Shown: one piece after another, positions 46,089-54,896 of the stretch
Numbering within the stretch: the stretch's first letter is position 1
Layout of the letters: the number at the start of each line of letters is the position of its first letter
Source: Clostridioides sp. ES-S-0054-01
GTDB lineage: Bacteria > Bacillota > Clostridia > Peptostreptococcales > Peptostreptococcaceae
Length of the DNA: 64,000 nt
Direction of reading: 5' to 3'
Assembly (NCBI GenBank): GCA_021561035.1
Contig: CP067346.1
Span: 2,635,001 to 2,699,000, forward strand
Translations under genes and position numbers: made by a program
Notes under the pieces: generated by a model
Database searches by the model: none
The model's input: only the letters and a program-made list of their open reading frames with translations
Told to the model about the DNA's origin: nothing

Positions 46089-47000
46089 CTATTTTATTTT
46101 TCTAATAACTTCCTTAAAATACTCAGGTAATTCTGAATTAAATTCGATATATTCCTTAGTAGTAGGATGTATAAACCCCAACTTCTTAGCATGTAAAGTT
46201 TGCCCTTTTAGTTTAAATTTATTTTCTTTTGGACCATATACACTATCACCTAAAAGTGGGTGATTTATAGACAAAGCATGAACTCTTATTTGATGAGTTC
46301 TACCAGTTTCAAGCCTAGCTCTCATATGAGTAAATTTATCAAATCTTTCTACCACTTCAAAATGAGTGATTGCATTTTTTCCACCTTTTACTACAGCCAT
46401 TTTTAACCTATCCTTAGGATTTCTTCCTATAGGTTTGTCAATAGTTATTTTATCTTCTTTAACCACACCATAGCATATAAATTCATACTCCCTAGTTATA
46501 GTATGTTTCTTCAATTGTTCCGCTAGAAAATTATGTGCATAATTATTCTTGGCTATCATAAGAAGACCAGAAGTATCTTTATCTATTCTATGAACTATAC
46601 CAGGTCTAATAACGCCATTTATTGATGATAATTTATCTTTGCAATGATACAAAATTCCATTTACCAGCGTATTTTCATAATTCCCAGGGGCAGGATGAAC
46701 AACCATATCCTGAGGTTTATTTATTATTAATACATCATCATCTTCATATACAATGTCTATTGGAATATCTTGAGATACAACTTCTAATACTTTAGGTTTT
46801 GGTATCTCTATAACAATCTTATCCTCCTCTTTAACTAGATATTTGGCCTTTTCTACTTTATTATTAACCTTTACTTTGCCATCTTTTATAATTTTTTGTA
46901 TATAACTTCGTGACATATCACCTAATTGTTCTGCTAGGTAAATATCAAGTCTAACTTCTTCTTCCTCTTCAAGTACTAAAAACTCTTTTACTTCATCCAT
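46089..47000 (-). CDS. RNA pseudouridine synthase, RluD/YlyB family
   Basis: A 303-residue enzyme that isomerises uridine in structured RNA. An N-terminal S4 domain (about 12-75, VRLDIYLAEQLGDMSRSYIQKIIKDG) precedes the catalytic domain with GIVHRIDKDTSGLLMIAK, whose Asp is catalytic, and MRARLETGRTHQIRVH. The C-terminal tail is that of the RluD/YlyB group, which often modifies 23S rRNA. ATG 46998-47000 has AGGTGA upstream and lies 4 nt after the lspA stop. The lspA-rluD-type pair is conserved in Firmicutes. Confidence 0.92.
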   Translation of the reverse strand: MDEVKEFLVLEEEEEVRLDIYLAEQLGDMSRSYIQKIIKDGKVKVNNKVEKAKYLVKEEDKIVIEIPKPKVLEVVSQDIPIDIVYEDDDVLIINKPQDMVVHPAPGNYENTLVNGILYHCKDKLSSINGVIRPGIVHRIDKDTSGLLMIAKNNYAHNFLAEQLKKHTITREYEFICYGVVKEDKITIDKPIGRNPKDRLKMAVVKGGKNAITHFEVVERFDKFTHMRARLETGRTHQIRVHALSINHPLLGDSVYGPKENKFKLKGQTLHAKKLGFIHPTTKEYIEFNSELPEYFKEVIRKIK

Positions 47001-47004
47001 TAAA

Positions 47005-47451
47005 TCACCTACTTTTACTTTCAAAAAATAAAACATATATACATAAAAATACAGTTCCTATAACTACAAATACATCAGCTACATTGAATACATATTCCCA
47101 TATAATCCTAAAGTCAAAATAGTCTACTACAAAGCCCAACCTCACTCTATCAATCAAATTTCCTAAAGCACCAGATATGACTAATATAACCCCAAACTTG
47201 CCAAGTATATGTACCTTTCTTGTATTAAGATAATACAATCCAAATACGGTTGCAAGTAATGCAACTATTATAAATATCCATTGATTGTTTTGTAATAATC
47301 CAAATGCTGCACCTCTATTTTCGACATATGTCAAATGAAATACATTATTTATTATTGGTATAGTTGATACACCTACCAAATTATTCAATACCCATATTTT
47401 AGACAGTTGGTCTAATCCTATAAGTAGAATTATTATTAATACATAGAACAA
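47005..47451 (-). CDS. lspA: Lipoprotein signal peptidase II
   Basis: An aspartic membrane protease that cuts signal peptides of prolipoproteins after diacylglyceryl transfer. The 148-residue protein has four hydrophobic segments. The catalytic motifs are YVENRGAAFG near residue 47, VISGALGNLIDRV (first catalytic Asp, about 102) and VVDYFDF with FNVADVFVVIG (second Asp). The start is TTG at 47449-47451 with AGGGGG 8 nt upstream; no ATG gives a better fit. It is cotranscribed with the pseudouridine synthase. Confidence 0.94.
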   Translation of the reverse strand: MFYVLIIILLIGLDQLSKIWVLNNLVGVSTIPIINNVFHLTYVENRGAAFGLLQNNQWIFIIVALLATVFGLYYLNTRKVHILGKFGVILVISGALGNLIDRVRLGFVVDYFDFRIIWEYVFNVADVFVVIGTVFLCIYVLFFESKSR

Positions 47452-47758
47452 TGATTTTTCCCCCTATAAATTATTTAAAAATCAACTTTATCTGAAATAC
47501 ACTATTACTATTATACAAAAAAAATACTCTAAAGAGCAACTTTATTAAAATTGTATTCTTTTAATAAAACTAGCACAAAATTTAAAATAATACTATTTTT
47601 TTATATTATAAATTATTACAAATTTAAAATCTTATTATTATGTATAAAAAATTTAAAAGTGCTATACTACTCAATACTTTTTATGTATTTTATAGCTTAA
47701 AGATTAATGATACTTGTATTTAAATTTACAAGTACCACTAACCTTCAAACTAATATTT
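47452..47758. other. A+T-rich intergenic region, deacetylase end to lspA
   Basis: About 307 nt without a credible ORF. One inverted repeat, GATACTTGTA/TACAAGTACC, lies at 47709-47735 but has no T run. The lspA promoter must be here but I could not fix it. Confidence 0.4.
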
Positions 47759-48538
47759 TTATTTTTGTACTTGCTTATTTTTATCTAAGTGTTGTATAAG
47801 TTCAGATACTGTTACGAATTTATATCCTCTCTCTTTTAATTTAGGAATTACTACTTCTAAAGCTTGTATAGTTTGTGACTTATCGTTTCTTTTAGTATTA
47901 TAATCATGCAAAAGTATTATATTACCATTTTGGACTTTCGTAAGGATAGTATTTATAATTGTATCTACTCCGGGATTTGACCAATCTCTAGGGTCCAAGT
48001 TTGACCAAAGAATTATATTCATATCTTTAGAAACTATAATATCACACACACTTTTACTCATGGCTCTATATGGAGGTCTAAATATTTTTGGTTCTACTCC
48101 TATTACATTTTTTACAAGATTTTGTGTATCTGTTATTTCTTTTTCTACATTACCATAACTATTTTTTGCAACATTTATATGTGTAAATGTATGATTTCCT
48201 ATTTCATGTCCCTCGTCATGCTGTCTTTTTAATAAATCTTTGTTGCACTTTACTTTTTCTCCAACTACAAAAAAAGTTGCTTTTACATCATTTTTCTTTA
48301 ATATATCAAGTACTTGTGGTGTAAAATCCTCATCTGGACCATCATCGAAAGTCAACGCTAGAATTTTTTCATCCTCATTTCCTTTCTTGATTATTACATC
48401 TTCATAATCGTCTTTTATATTGTCATTTAAACTATAGGTTTCTTTTAAACTATTTTGATTATGTGTATTATGATTATATGTATATACACCTACTATAGAT
48501 AATAAACATATACATATAGCCAATATTGCTTTCTTCAT
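47759..48538 (-). CDS. Extracytoplasmic polysaccharide deacetylase
   Basis: A 259-residue enzyme of carbohydrate esterase family 4. A hydrophobic N-terminal segment (about 4-22) exports or anchors it; there is no lipobox. The NodB domain has TFDDGPDEDFTP (catalytic base and metal Asp), HEIGNHTFTH (metal-binding His pair) and RPPYRAMSK, then NIILLHDYN with the catalytic His. The target is probably peptidoglycan or another N-acetylated wall glycan. GAGGTAATGAC precedes the ATG. It is a single gene. Confidence 0.88.
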   Translation of the reverse strand: MKKAILAICICLLSIVGVYTYNHNTHNQNSLKETYSLNDNIKDDYEDVIIKKGNEDEKILALTFDDGPDEDFTPQVLDILKKNDVKATFFVVGEKVKCNKDLLKRQHDEGHEIGNHTFTHINVAKNSYGNVEKEITDTQNLVKNVIGVEPKIFRPPYRAMSKSVCDIIVSKDMNIILWSNLDPRDWSNPGVDTIINTILTKVQNGNIILLHDYNTKRNDKSQTIQALEVVIPKLKERGYKFVTVSELIQHLDKNKQVQK

Positions 48539-48587
48539 GTCATTACCTCTTTTCTAATTCATTCTAGCAATATATGATGTCAGCTTT

Positions 48588-49070
48588 TTAATCTCTCAAT
48601 GTTCCATTCTTATTTAAATCAGTTAAATTTGTTAGGTCTTCTGAATAAAAGTTAGAATCTTCTACATCAGGATTTTGCATTGCATCACCTAATAAAGTAT
48701 TTTCTTTTTTTGCACAATTCTTGCACAAACTTGTATCAGGTAATATATCTAATCTTTCTAAATCGATTTGATTATGACATAAATCACAAATTCCATACGT
48801 TCCATTTTCTATTTTAGATAATGCTAAATCGATTTGATATAGCCTTCCTTCTTCATGATTTATTAAACTGTTTTGCATATTTTGCATATATAAATCCGTT
48901 CCCATATCTCCTATATGATTATCATAACTAGATAATTCTCCTGATGAATATTTTTCGCTTGTATGTTTAGTTGTATCTCCAAATAAAGTATTATCTTTCA
49001 TATCCTCTACTAAATTAGTTAAATTTTCTCTTTCTTTTAATAATTTATCTTTATATTTTTTAGTATCCAT
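48588..49070 (-). CDS. DksA/TraR-type zinc-finger protein, YteA-like
   Basis: A 160-residue protein with the DksA-like coiled-coil hairpin (about 1-95) and a C4 zinc finger: ENGTYGICDLCHNQIDLERL and SLCKNCAKKEN. Firmicute members of this family (YteA) have a short acidic C-terminus as here. They may bind the RNA polymerase secondary channel, but no function is established. ATG 49068-49070 has GAGGTG upstream; an in-frame ATG 9 nt earlier overlaps that site. Confidence 0.83.
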   Translation of the reverse strand: MDTKKYKDKLLKERENLTNLVEDMKDNTLFGDTTKHTSEKYSSGELSSYDNHIGDMGTDLYMQNMQNSLINHEEGRLYQIDLALSKIENGTYGICDLCHNQIDLERLDILPDTSLCKNCAKKENTLLGDAMQNPDVEDSNFYSEDLTNLTDLNKNGTLRD

Positions 49071-49159
49071 TTTTAACACCTCTAATTTTAATATTTATAT
49101 CATAAAAATAGTATGTGGAAAAGTAAATTAAACATACAATAAAAAATAAGATTTGATTC

Positions 49160-49214
49160 AAAAAAAGAGAGTGTCTCAAAATGAACTTTTTAGTTCATGA
49201 AACACTCTTTTTTC
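49160..49214. terminator. Bidirectional terminator-like hairpin
   Basis: AGAGTGT...ACACTCT outer stem with an inner ATGAACT/AGTTCAT stem. A runs on one side and T runs on the other make it a possible terminator on both strands. Confidence 0.7.
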
Positions 49215-49307
49215 TACTAAATTAAATATATTTTTACTGTAAATTAGATACATAAAAATAAATTCATTTAATTATATAAATTTAAAAAATATTTTTTTGA
49301 TATATTA

Positions 49308-49336
49308 TTGACAATTTTCATTATAAGAGTTAAAAT
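49308..49336 (+). promoter_or_regulatory. Sigma-A-type promoter of a candidate ncRNA
   Basis: TTGACA (49308-49313), exact 17-nt spacer, TAAAAT (49331-49336). No ORF follows; a terminator stands about 200 nt downstream. Confidence 0.7.
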
Positions 49337-49342
49337 TAATTC

Positions 49343-49545
49343 ATAAATTACATATTGGGCATAAAATGTGATGTATACATGTTCGAAGTTAGTTCAGAAG
49401 GCTATGGTTTTCTGATTTTTTTATGCTCAGTAGTGATATGCAAAAAAGACAAAGTTAACATCAGTTAACTTTTACCTTTATTCTACTTTCCCCAAAGTAA
49501 GAATAATCTAACCCCTTTGAGATGAGCAAAAGCTCATCTTTTTTT
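49343..49545 (+). ncRNA. Candidate structured small RNA of about 200 nt, family unknown
   Basis: The plus strand between two minus-strand genes has a good promoter and a strong terminator. In between are several stems: TGGGCATAAAA with TTTTTATGCTCA, CAGAA with TTCTG inside it, AAGTTAAC with GTTAACTT, and TTATTC-ACTTT with AAAGT-GAATAA. No start codon with a ribosome site is seen. Size, dense pairing and its position between housekeeping genes would also fit a global regulator such as 6S RNA, but I cannot assign it. Confidence 0.55.
49521..49545 (+). terminator. Terminator of the candidate ncRNA
   Basis: GATGAGC (49521-49527), AAAA loop, GCTCATC (49532-49538), then seven T residues. Confidence 0.9.
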
Positions 49546-49553
49546 ATCACAAA

Positions 49554-49592
49554 AAGAGAGAGAATATTGTATTAATAACATTCTCTCTCTTT
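49554..49592 (-). terminator. Terminator of mtnN-trpS
   Basis: On the minus strand AGAGAGAGAAT and ATTCTCTCTCT pair, followed by TTTTT, about 55 nt after the trpS stop. Confidence 0.85.
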
Positions 49593-49647
49593 CCTAACAT
49601 ATACTTTTTATTAAAATTTATTTACAACATAAAGATAAATAATACAA

Positions 49648-50649
49648 TTAATATCTTCTCTCTATAAATCCAACTTTTTTATAGACTTTTCTAAGAGTTT
49701 TTCTAGCTTGTTTTTCAGCTTTTTCTGCTCCCATACTATATATTTTTTCTAAATAATCTTTATTATTAAGAAGGTCAACATATCTTTCTCTTATAGGTCT
49801 TAAAGCTTCTGATACTACTTCAGCTACATCTTCTTTAAATACGCCATAACCCTTTCCTTCATACATGTTTACAACCTCTTCTACACTCTTTTTACTTAAA
49901 TTAGAATATATATCAATTAGATTTTTAATACCAGGTTGTTCATCAGTGTATTTTACAACACCTAAAGAATCAGTAACACTTCTTTTTATCTTTCTCTTTA
50001 TAGAATCTGAATCATCTGCTAATAATATAAATGCATTTTCATTTGAATCAGACTTACTCATTTTCTTAGTTGGTTCTTGTAAACTCATCACTCTTGCTCC
50101 ACCTTTTGGGTAATATCCTTCTGGAACTACAAAAGTAGGTGAAAATCTATTATTAAATCTATTTGCTAAATCACGAGCTAATTCTAAATGTTGTTTTTGG
50201 TCATCCCCAACTGGAACTAAATCAGTTTGATACAACAATATATCAGCAGCCATAAGAACTGGATATGTGAATAAACCTGCATTTAGATTTGCTTCACTCT
50301 TTTGTGATTTATCCTTAAATTGAGTCATTCTACTTAATTCACCCATATAAGTCATAGTATTTAATACCCACATAAGTTCAACATGCTCTTTGACATGTGA
50401 CTGTATAAATATAGTATTTTTTTCTGGGTCTAATCCACAAGCTATATATTGAGCAAGCAATTCTATAGCATTAGCTCTTAAAACTTTAGGGTCCTGAGGT
50501 ACTGTTATTGCATGTAAATCAACTATACTATAATAGCAATCATAATTATCTTGAAGTTCAGTCCAGTTTTTTATAGCTCCTAAATAATTTCCTAAAGTCA
50601 TTTTGCCTGATGGCTGTGCGCCACTAAATATAACTTTTTTTTCACTCAT
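49648..50649 (-). CDS. trpS: Tryptophanyl-tRNA synthetase
   Basis: Charges tRNA-Trp. It is a class I synthetase of 333 residues, the usual length. The HIGH-like motif is in SGAQPSGKMTLGNYLGA at the N-terminus and the KMSKS loop is KKMSKSDSN near residue 196. VGDDQKQHLELARDLANRFN is conserved in TrpRS. AAGGAGG precedes the ATG. It is 22 nt after mtnN, and both appear to be under one tryptophan T-box leader. Confidence 0.97.
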   Translation of the reverse strand: MSEKKVIFSGAQPSGKMTLGNYLGAIKNWTELQDNYDCYYSIVDLHAITVPQDPKVLRANAIELLAQYIACGLDPEKNTIFIQSHVKEHVELMWVLNTMTYMGELSRMTQFKDKSQKSEANLNAGLFTYPVLMAADILLYQTDLVPVGDDQKQHLELARDLANRFNNRFSPTFVVPEGYYPKGGARVMSLQEPTKKMSKSDSNENAFILLADDSDSIKRKIKRSVTDSLGVVKYTDEQPGIKNLIDIYSNLSKKSVEEVVNMYEGKGYGVFKEDVAEVVSEALRPIRERYVDLLNNKDYLEKIYSMGAEKAEKQARKTLRKVYKKVGFIERRY

Positions 50650-50671
50650 TTTATTTGTACCTCCTTATATA

Positions 50672-51370
50672 TTATATTGATTTTAACATATTTAAAACTA
50701 TATCTTTAGAATTATTAGCAGCATCATGTACAAATACATCATACGTAACATCAGCACTGCCATCTGCCTTATCAGACATTGCTCTTATTATTACGAATGG
50801 AGTATTATTTAAGTAGCATACATGAGCTATAGCTCCACCTTCCATTTCTCCACAATATCCACCAAAATCATTTACTAGTTCTTCTTTTAATTCTTTAGAA
50901 TTTATAAATTTATCTCCTGTAACTACCCTTCCTTTCAATACTTTGTGAGTCTTTATTCTCTCTCTAGAAGATTTATAAGCAGCATCTATAAGTCTTTCAT
51001 CTGCTTTAAATACAGAAGTCTTCATTCTTGGTATAACTCCCTTAGGGTCTCCAAATGCTGTAGTATCTACATCATATTGTATAGCATCAGTTGATATTAC
51101 TATATCATTAACATCAAGGTTTTCGTTTAAAGCTCCTGCGACACCTGTATTAACAATAGCATTAACTTTAAATTCGCTTATTAGTATCTGTGCACAAAGA
51201 GCAGAATTAACCTTACCTATGCCACACTTTACTAATACTACATTCTTACCTTCTAAAGTTCCCTTATAAAATTCTAAACTAGCTTTTTTTATAGTCTCTT
51301 TAATATCCATTAAATCAACTAAAATACTAACTTCTTCATCCATTGCACCTATAATTCCTATTACGTTCAT
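50672..51370 (-). CDS. mtnN: 5'-methylthioadenosine/S-adenosylhomocysteine nucleosidase
   Basis: Cleaves MTA and SAH to adenine and thioribose compounds, recycling SAM by-products and feeding autoinducer-2 precursors. The 232-residue protein has IGAMDEEVSIL at its start (catalytic Glu), KCGIGKVNSALCAQ, VNTGVAGAL, and EMEGGAIAHVC with the purine-site Glu. The catalytic Asp is in RAMSDKADGSA. AGGAGG precedes the ATG. It is the first gene behind the T-box, directly ahead of trpS. Confidence 0.95.
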   Translation of the reverse strand: MNVIGIIGAMDEEVSILVDLMDIKETIKKASLEFYKGTLEGKNVVLVKCGIGKVNSALCAQILISEFKVNAIVNTGVAGALNENLDVNDIVISTDAIQYDVDTTAFGDPKGVIPRMKTSVFKADERLIDAAYKSSRERIKTHKVLKGRVVTGDKFINSKELKEELVNDFGGYCGEMEGGAIAHVCYLNNTPFVIIRAMSDKADGSADVTYDVFVHDAANNSKDIVLNMLKSI

Positions 51371-51394
51371 TTTTCCTCCTAAATTTTCTATATT

Positions 51395-51671
51395 AAAAAA
51401 TCCGTCCTAAATCAATAGGACGGATATATTTTCCGTGGTACCACCTAAATTTATATACACTCAAAATTGAATATATATATCTTAATATATGCTGTAACGT
51501 GCATACACGATATCAAATACTCTGTAATCTTTCTTAAATTACATTTCATTTTACTCCTCAAAGACCCATTCAATAAATACTTTTTATTAAGTTCTCAGCC
51601 ACCTTAATTCTCTGTACAAAAATATATTTATTTACTATTTCTTATCTCAGGATTTAATTTATTAATTTCTT
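51395..51671 (-). promoter_or_regulatory. T-box riboswitch, tryptophan-type, controlling mtnN-trpS
   Basis: The leader has the T-box core AGGTGGTACCACGG (complement of 51433-51446), whose bulge reads the uncharged tRNA 3' end. A strong terminator follows (ATCCGTCCTA with TAGGACGGAT then TTTTTT, 51395-51425). In stem I, GAA-TGG-G at 51565-51571 places TGG (51566-51568), the Trp codon, at the specifier position. Uncharged tRNA-Trp would raise expression of both genes. Confidence 0.88.
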
Positions 51672-51677
51672 TATTTT

Positions 51678-51706
51678 ATAATATTCCTTACACTATAAAT
51701 TGTCAA
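51678..51706 (-). promoter_or_regulatory. Promoter of the mtnN-trpS T-box transcript
   Basis: TTGACA (51701-51706, complement), 17-nt spacer, TATTAT (51678-51683). The start would be near 51671. Confidence 0.75.
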
Positions 51707-51747
51707 CTATATATTATAATATCCAAAAGAAATTTTTAAAATACATT

Positions 51748-53151
51748 TTATTTAGCTGTTTTCTTTTCATATCTATTCCATAACCATAAACCAGATAATA
51801 TAACTAGAAGACCTCCACCAATCATCTCTATCTCATATATAATATTTTCAGCAAATGTAGGCATAACTGGTGCTGCAGATAATAATATACCAACTACAGT
51901 TACAACTAAAACCATTTTGGCTAAACCTATACAAGTACTTGTTGATTTTGCCATAGTATAAGGTCTAATTTCATCTGGTCTCTCTTTTCTTAGTTTAATA
52001 TAAGAAGCATATAATAATACATATGGGAATAATGCAGTTAATGCTGTCATAGTAACAAGAACATTGTATATAGCATCAACAGAAGGCATTAATGTAGTCA
52101 CCAATAGTATTATAGTAACTATTATTGCTTGAAGTATAACTGCTTTAGAAGGTATCTTATGTTCATTTACTTCTACCAAACTATCAGGAAATACTCCCTT
52201 TTTAACGCTACCAAATAACATTTTTATTGGTGATGCTATATAAAGAACTATTGCTCCTAATATTGAAAAAGCTATACCAAAAGCTATCAGTTGAACCAAC
52301 CAAGAACCTATTCCTAAAGATTCACAAACAGCTGCAAGTGCATCTAGCACACCTTTAGAAGCAGTAATTTGGTCTGGTGGTATTATCATTGTTATTGCAA
52401 TTGAACCTAATACATATAATGAAGCTACTATTCCAGCTGATATTAATATAGCCTTAGGGAAGTTCTTTTCAGGCTTATCTATTTCTGTTATGAAGTTAGC
52501 TGAAGTTTCTGCTCCTGCTAAACCAAACATTATAGCTGATATAGCAACAAATGCATCCATATTAAGTTTTGGAGTCATTGAAGCTACTGTATATGTTGAA
52601 GCTATATCATGTTTTTTAAGTACTAATACTGCTACAAATGAAAATATTATAAGTATAGCACTTGGTATTGTTGAACCTAATGCACCTGTATTAGTGAATA
52701 TCTTTGTAAAACTTATTCCTTTAGTTGCTATAAGAGATAATGCCCAGAATATTATTAAAGATAATATAAGTACAAACATCTTATTGTCTGCAAGTGCTGG
52801 ATTTCCTATTGTATAAGAAACATTTACTGCTAAAAAAGTTAAGAATGAAGAATACCAAAATATTTTAGCTGTCCAGTTTAGCCAAGAAACTAAAAATCCA
52901 TATTTTTCTCCAAAGGCTTCCTTAACCCAATCGTACAGACCTCCATCACCTTTTTGATATGTAGAAGCTAATTCAGCACAAATTAAAGCTCCTGGTACAA
53001 AGTATATAAATGAAAATAATAACCACATAGGTATTGCACCTAATCCTAAACCAAAGCTTGATGCTGTAGACTTAGCTATCCATCTTATACCGTATAAAGC
53101 TGATACATTCATAAATACCAAACTCCATAGGCCTATTTTTTTCTTTTCCAT
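51748..53151 (-). CDS. Amino acid permease or antiporter, APC superfamily
   Basis: A membrane protein of 467 residues with 12 predicted spans, similar to glutamate/GABA antiporter-like and YjeM-type permeases. The first span has the APC pattern LWSLVFMNVSALYGIRWI, followed by GALICAELASTYQKGDGGLYDWVKEAFG, typical of the family, and FGLAGAETSANFITEI in span 6. The substrate is not clear from sequence. AGGGGAATTTAAATTAGG precedes the ATG. It is a single gene separated from pepP by a long A+T-rich divergent region. Confidence 0.87.
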   Translation of the reverse strand: MEKKKIGLWSLVFMNVSALYGIRWIAKSTASSFGLGLGAIPMWLLFSFIYFVPGALICAELASTYQKGDGGLYDWVKEAFGEKYGFLVSWLNWTAKIFWYSSFLTFLAVNVSYTIGNPALADNKMFVLILSLIIFWALSLIATKGISFTKIFTNTGALGSTIPSAILIIFSFVAVLVLKKHDIASTYTVASMTPKLNMDAFVAISAIMFGLAGAETSANFITEIDKPEKNFPKAILISAGIVASLYVLGSIAITMIIPPDQITASKGVLDALAAVCESLGIGSWLVQLIAFGIAFSILGAIVLYIASPIKMLFGSVKKGVFPDSLVEVNEHKIPSKAVILQAIIVTIILLVTTLMPSVDAIYNVLVTMTALTALFPYVLLYASYIKLRKERPDEIRPYTMAKSTSTCIGLAKMVLVVTVVGILLSAAPVMPTFAENIIYEIEMIGGGLLVILSGLWLWNRYEKKTAK

Positions 53152-53644
53152 CCTAATTTAAATTCCCCTCTCTATTAATTAGTAAAAAATTGATTTCAAA
53201 ATTGATAAAATAGATTCATTGTCATCAAATCAATAATCTTCATAATATTCACATTATTAAAAGCATTACTGATAAAATCTAAATGCTTTGAAATCAAATT
53301 TTATTAAAAGTGATACATCTCAAAAACTCTACCACTTTAATTTTAATCATACTAAATTTTTAAGATTGTTTCAATATTATTTTAATATAAAATTTTATTT
53401 ATTATTTTTCATGATTATGTAAAAAGCCTAAATACGTGGCTTTATAAATTTTATTTACTATTTTTATAATATTTTCACAATAAAATGTCATTTTATTTCT
53501 ATTTTAATGTAAAAACAATGATTAAATTTAATATAAAAAATATATACCAAAATTTTTTTATATTTCTAGAAGAAAAGTATACTATTTTTTGTTTAATAGT
53601 GCTAAAATTGACTTGTATTGAATTTTGATTAGGAGGAAATTATT
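53152..53644. other. Long A+T-rich divergent intergenic region
   Basis: About 490 nt between the permease and the M24 peptidase. One small stem AAAGCC/GGCTTT lies at about 53422-53442 and, on the minus strand, runs into TTTTT, so it may be an attenuator in the permease leader. TATACT near 53578 could be the -10 of the peptidase gene. No ORF is seen. Confidence 0.45.
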
Positions 53645-54721
53645 ATGAAAACTCAAAGATTAAATGCTGTACTTGAACAAATGAAAAAAGATGATATTTC
53701 TCAAATGTTAGTAAGTGACCCTACTTCGATATTTTATCTGACAGGGGTACTAATCCATCCAGGTGAAAGATTACTATCATTATACTTAAATTTAAATGGC
53801 AATAATAAATTATTTATAAATGAATTATTCCCAGTTGCAGAAGATTTAGGTGTTGAAATGGTTTGGTTTAATGATACTCAAAATCCAGTAGAAATAATAG
53901 CTGAGCATATAGACAAAAATGCTACTATGGGTGTTGATAAAAACTGGCCAGCTAGATTCTTATTAAACTTAATAGAATTAGGTGGAGGAAGTAAATTTGT
54001 AAACTCATCTTATATAATAGATACTCTAAGAATGTGTAAAGATGATGAAGAAAAAGAACTAATGAGAATAGCTTCAAGATTAAATGACAAGGCTATGGAA
54101 CAACTTAAGGCTACTATTTCTGGTGAACTTACAGAAAAACAACTTGTTGGTAAGTTATCTAAAATATATGAAGACCTAGGTACTGATGGATTTTCATTTG
54201 ACCCTATTATAGGCTTTGGACCTAATGGAGCTAATCCACATGGTGAACCTGGAAATGCACTTGTAAAACCAGGAGATGCAATAATATTAGATATAGGTTG
54301 TATAAAAGATAATTATTGTGCTGATATGACAAGAACTGTATTCTATAAAGAAATACCTGAAAAAGGTAGAGAAATATTTGAAATAGTTCTTGAAGCTAAT
54401 AAGAGAGCTGAATCTATTGTAAAACCAGGAGTTAGATTCTGTGATATAGATGCTGCTGCTCGTGATTACATAACTGAAAAAGGCTATGGACAATACTTTA
54501 CTCATAGAACTGGTCACTCTATAGGACTTGAAGTTCATGATAAAGGAGATGTATCTTCTATAAATACAGATACTGTACAACCAGGAATGATATTCTCTAT
54601 AGAACCAGGTATATATTTACCAGGTGAGTTTGGAGTTAGAATAGAAGATTTAGTGCTTGTTACTGAAGATGGTTGCGAGATATTAAACAAACTTGATAAA
54701 GAAATATGTGTAGTTGGTTAA
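53645..54721 (+). CDS. Xaa-Pro aminopeptidase (M24 family)
   Basis: A cytosolic metallopeptidase of 358 residues that removes N-terminal residues before proline. The N-terminal creatinase-like domain (about 1-125) begins with LNAVLEQMKKDDISQMLV and holds SIFYLTGV. The pita-bread domain has metal ligands in ILDIGCIKDNYCADMTRT, HRTGHSIGLEVHD, FSIEPGIYLPGEFGVRIED. AGGAGG precedes the ATG. No signal peptide was seen. It is a single-gene unit with a terminator. Confidence 0.93.
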   Translation: MKTQRLNAVLEQMKKDDISQMLVSDPTSIFYLTGVLIHPGERLLSLYLNLNGNNKLFINELFPVAEDLGVEMVWFNDTQNPVEIIAEHIDKNATMGVDKNWPARFLLNLIELGGGSKFVNSSYIIDTLRMCKDDEEKELMRIASRLNDKAMEQLKATISGELTEKQLVGKLSKIYEDLGTDGFSFDPIIGFGPNGANPHGEPGNALVKPGDAIILDIGCIKDNYCADMTRTVFYKEIPEKGREIFEIVLEANKRAESIVKPGVRFCDIDAAARDYITEKGYGQYFTHRTGHSIGLEVHDKGDVSSINTDTVQPGMIFSIEPGIYLPGEFGVRIEDLVLVTEDGCEILNKLDKEICVVG

Positions 54722-54857
54722 TTCTAAGATTAACTCAAATAATATTAAAATAATTGTTTCAACGTCTAATGAAAGTACAACGTGTTTATAACACATGTAT
54801 CTATTATAATCAAAATTTGGATTTTGGTTTTTAAAAGAACAATTATCACATAAATTC

Positions 54858-54885
54858 GGGGTTCTTATGAACCCCTTTAATTTTT
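54858..54885 (+). terminator. Terminator after the M24 peptidase gene
   Basis: GGGGTTC (54858-54864), TTAT loop, GAACCCC (54869-54875), then T-rich sequence. Confidence 0.85.
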
Positions 54886-54896
54886 CAACTCATTAT

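Noticed and set aside
51395..51425. Simple terminator of the permease gene
   Set aside because: The hairpin is on the minus strand downstream of a T-box core, so it belongs to the riboswitch.
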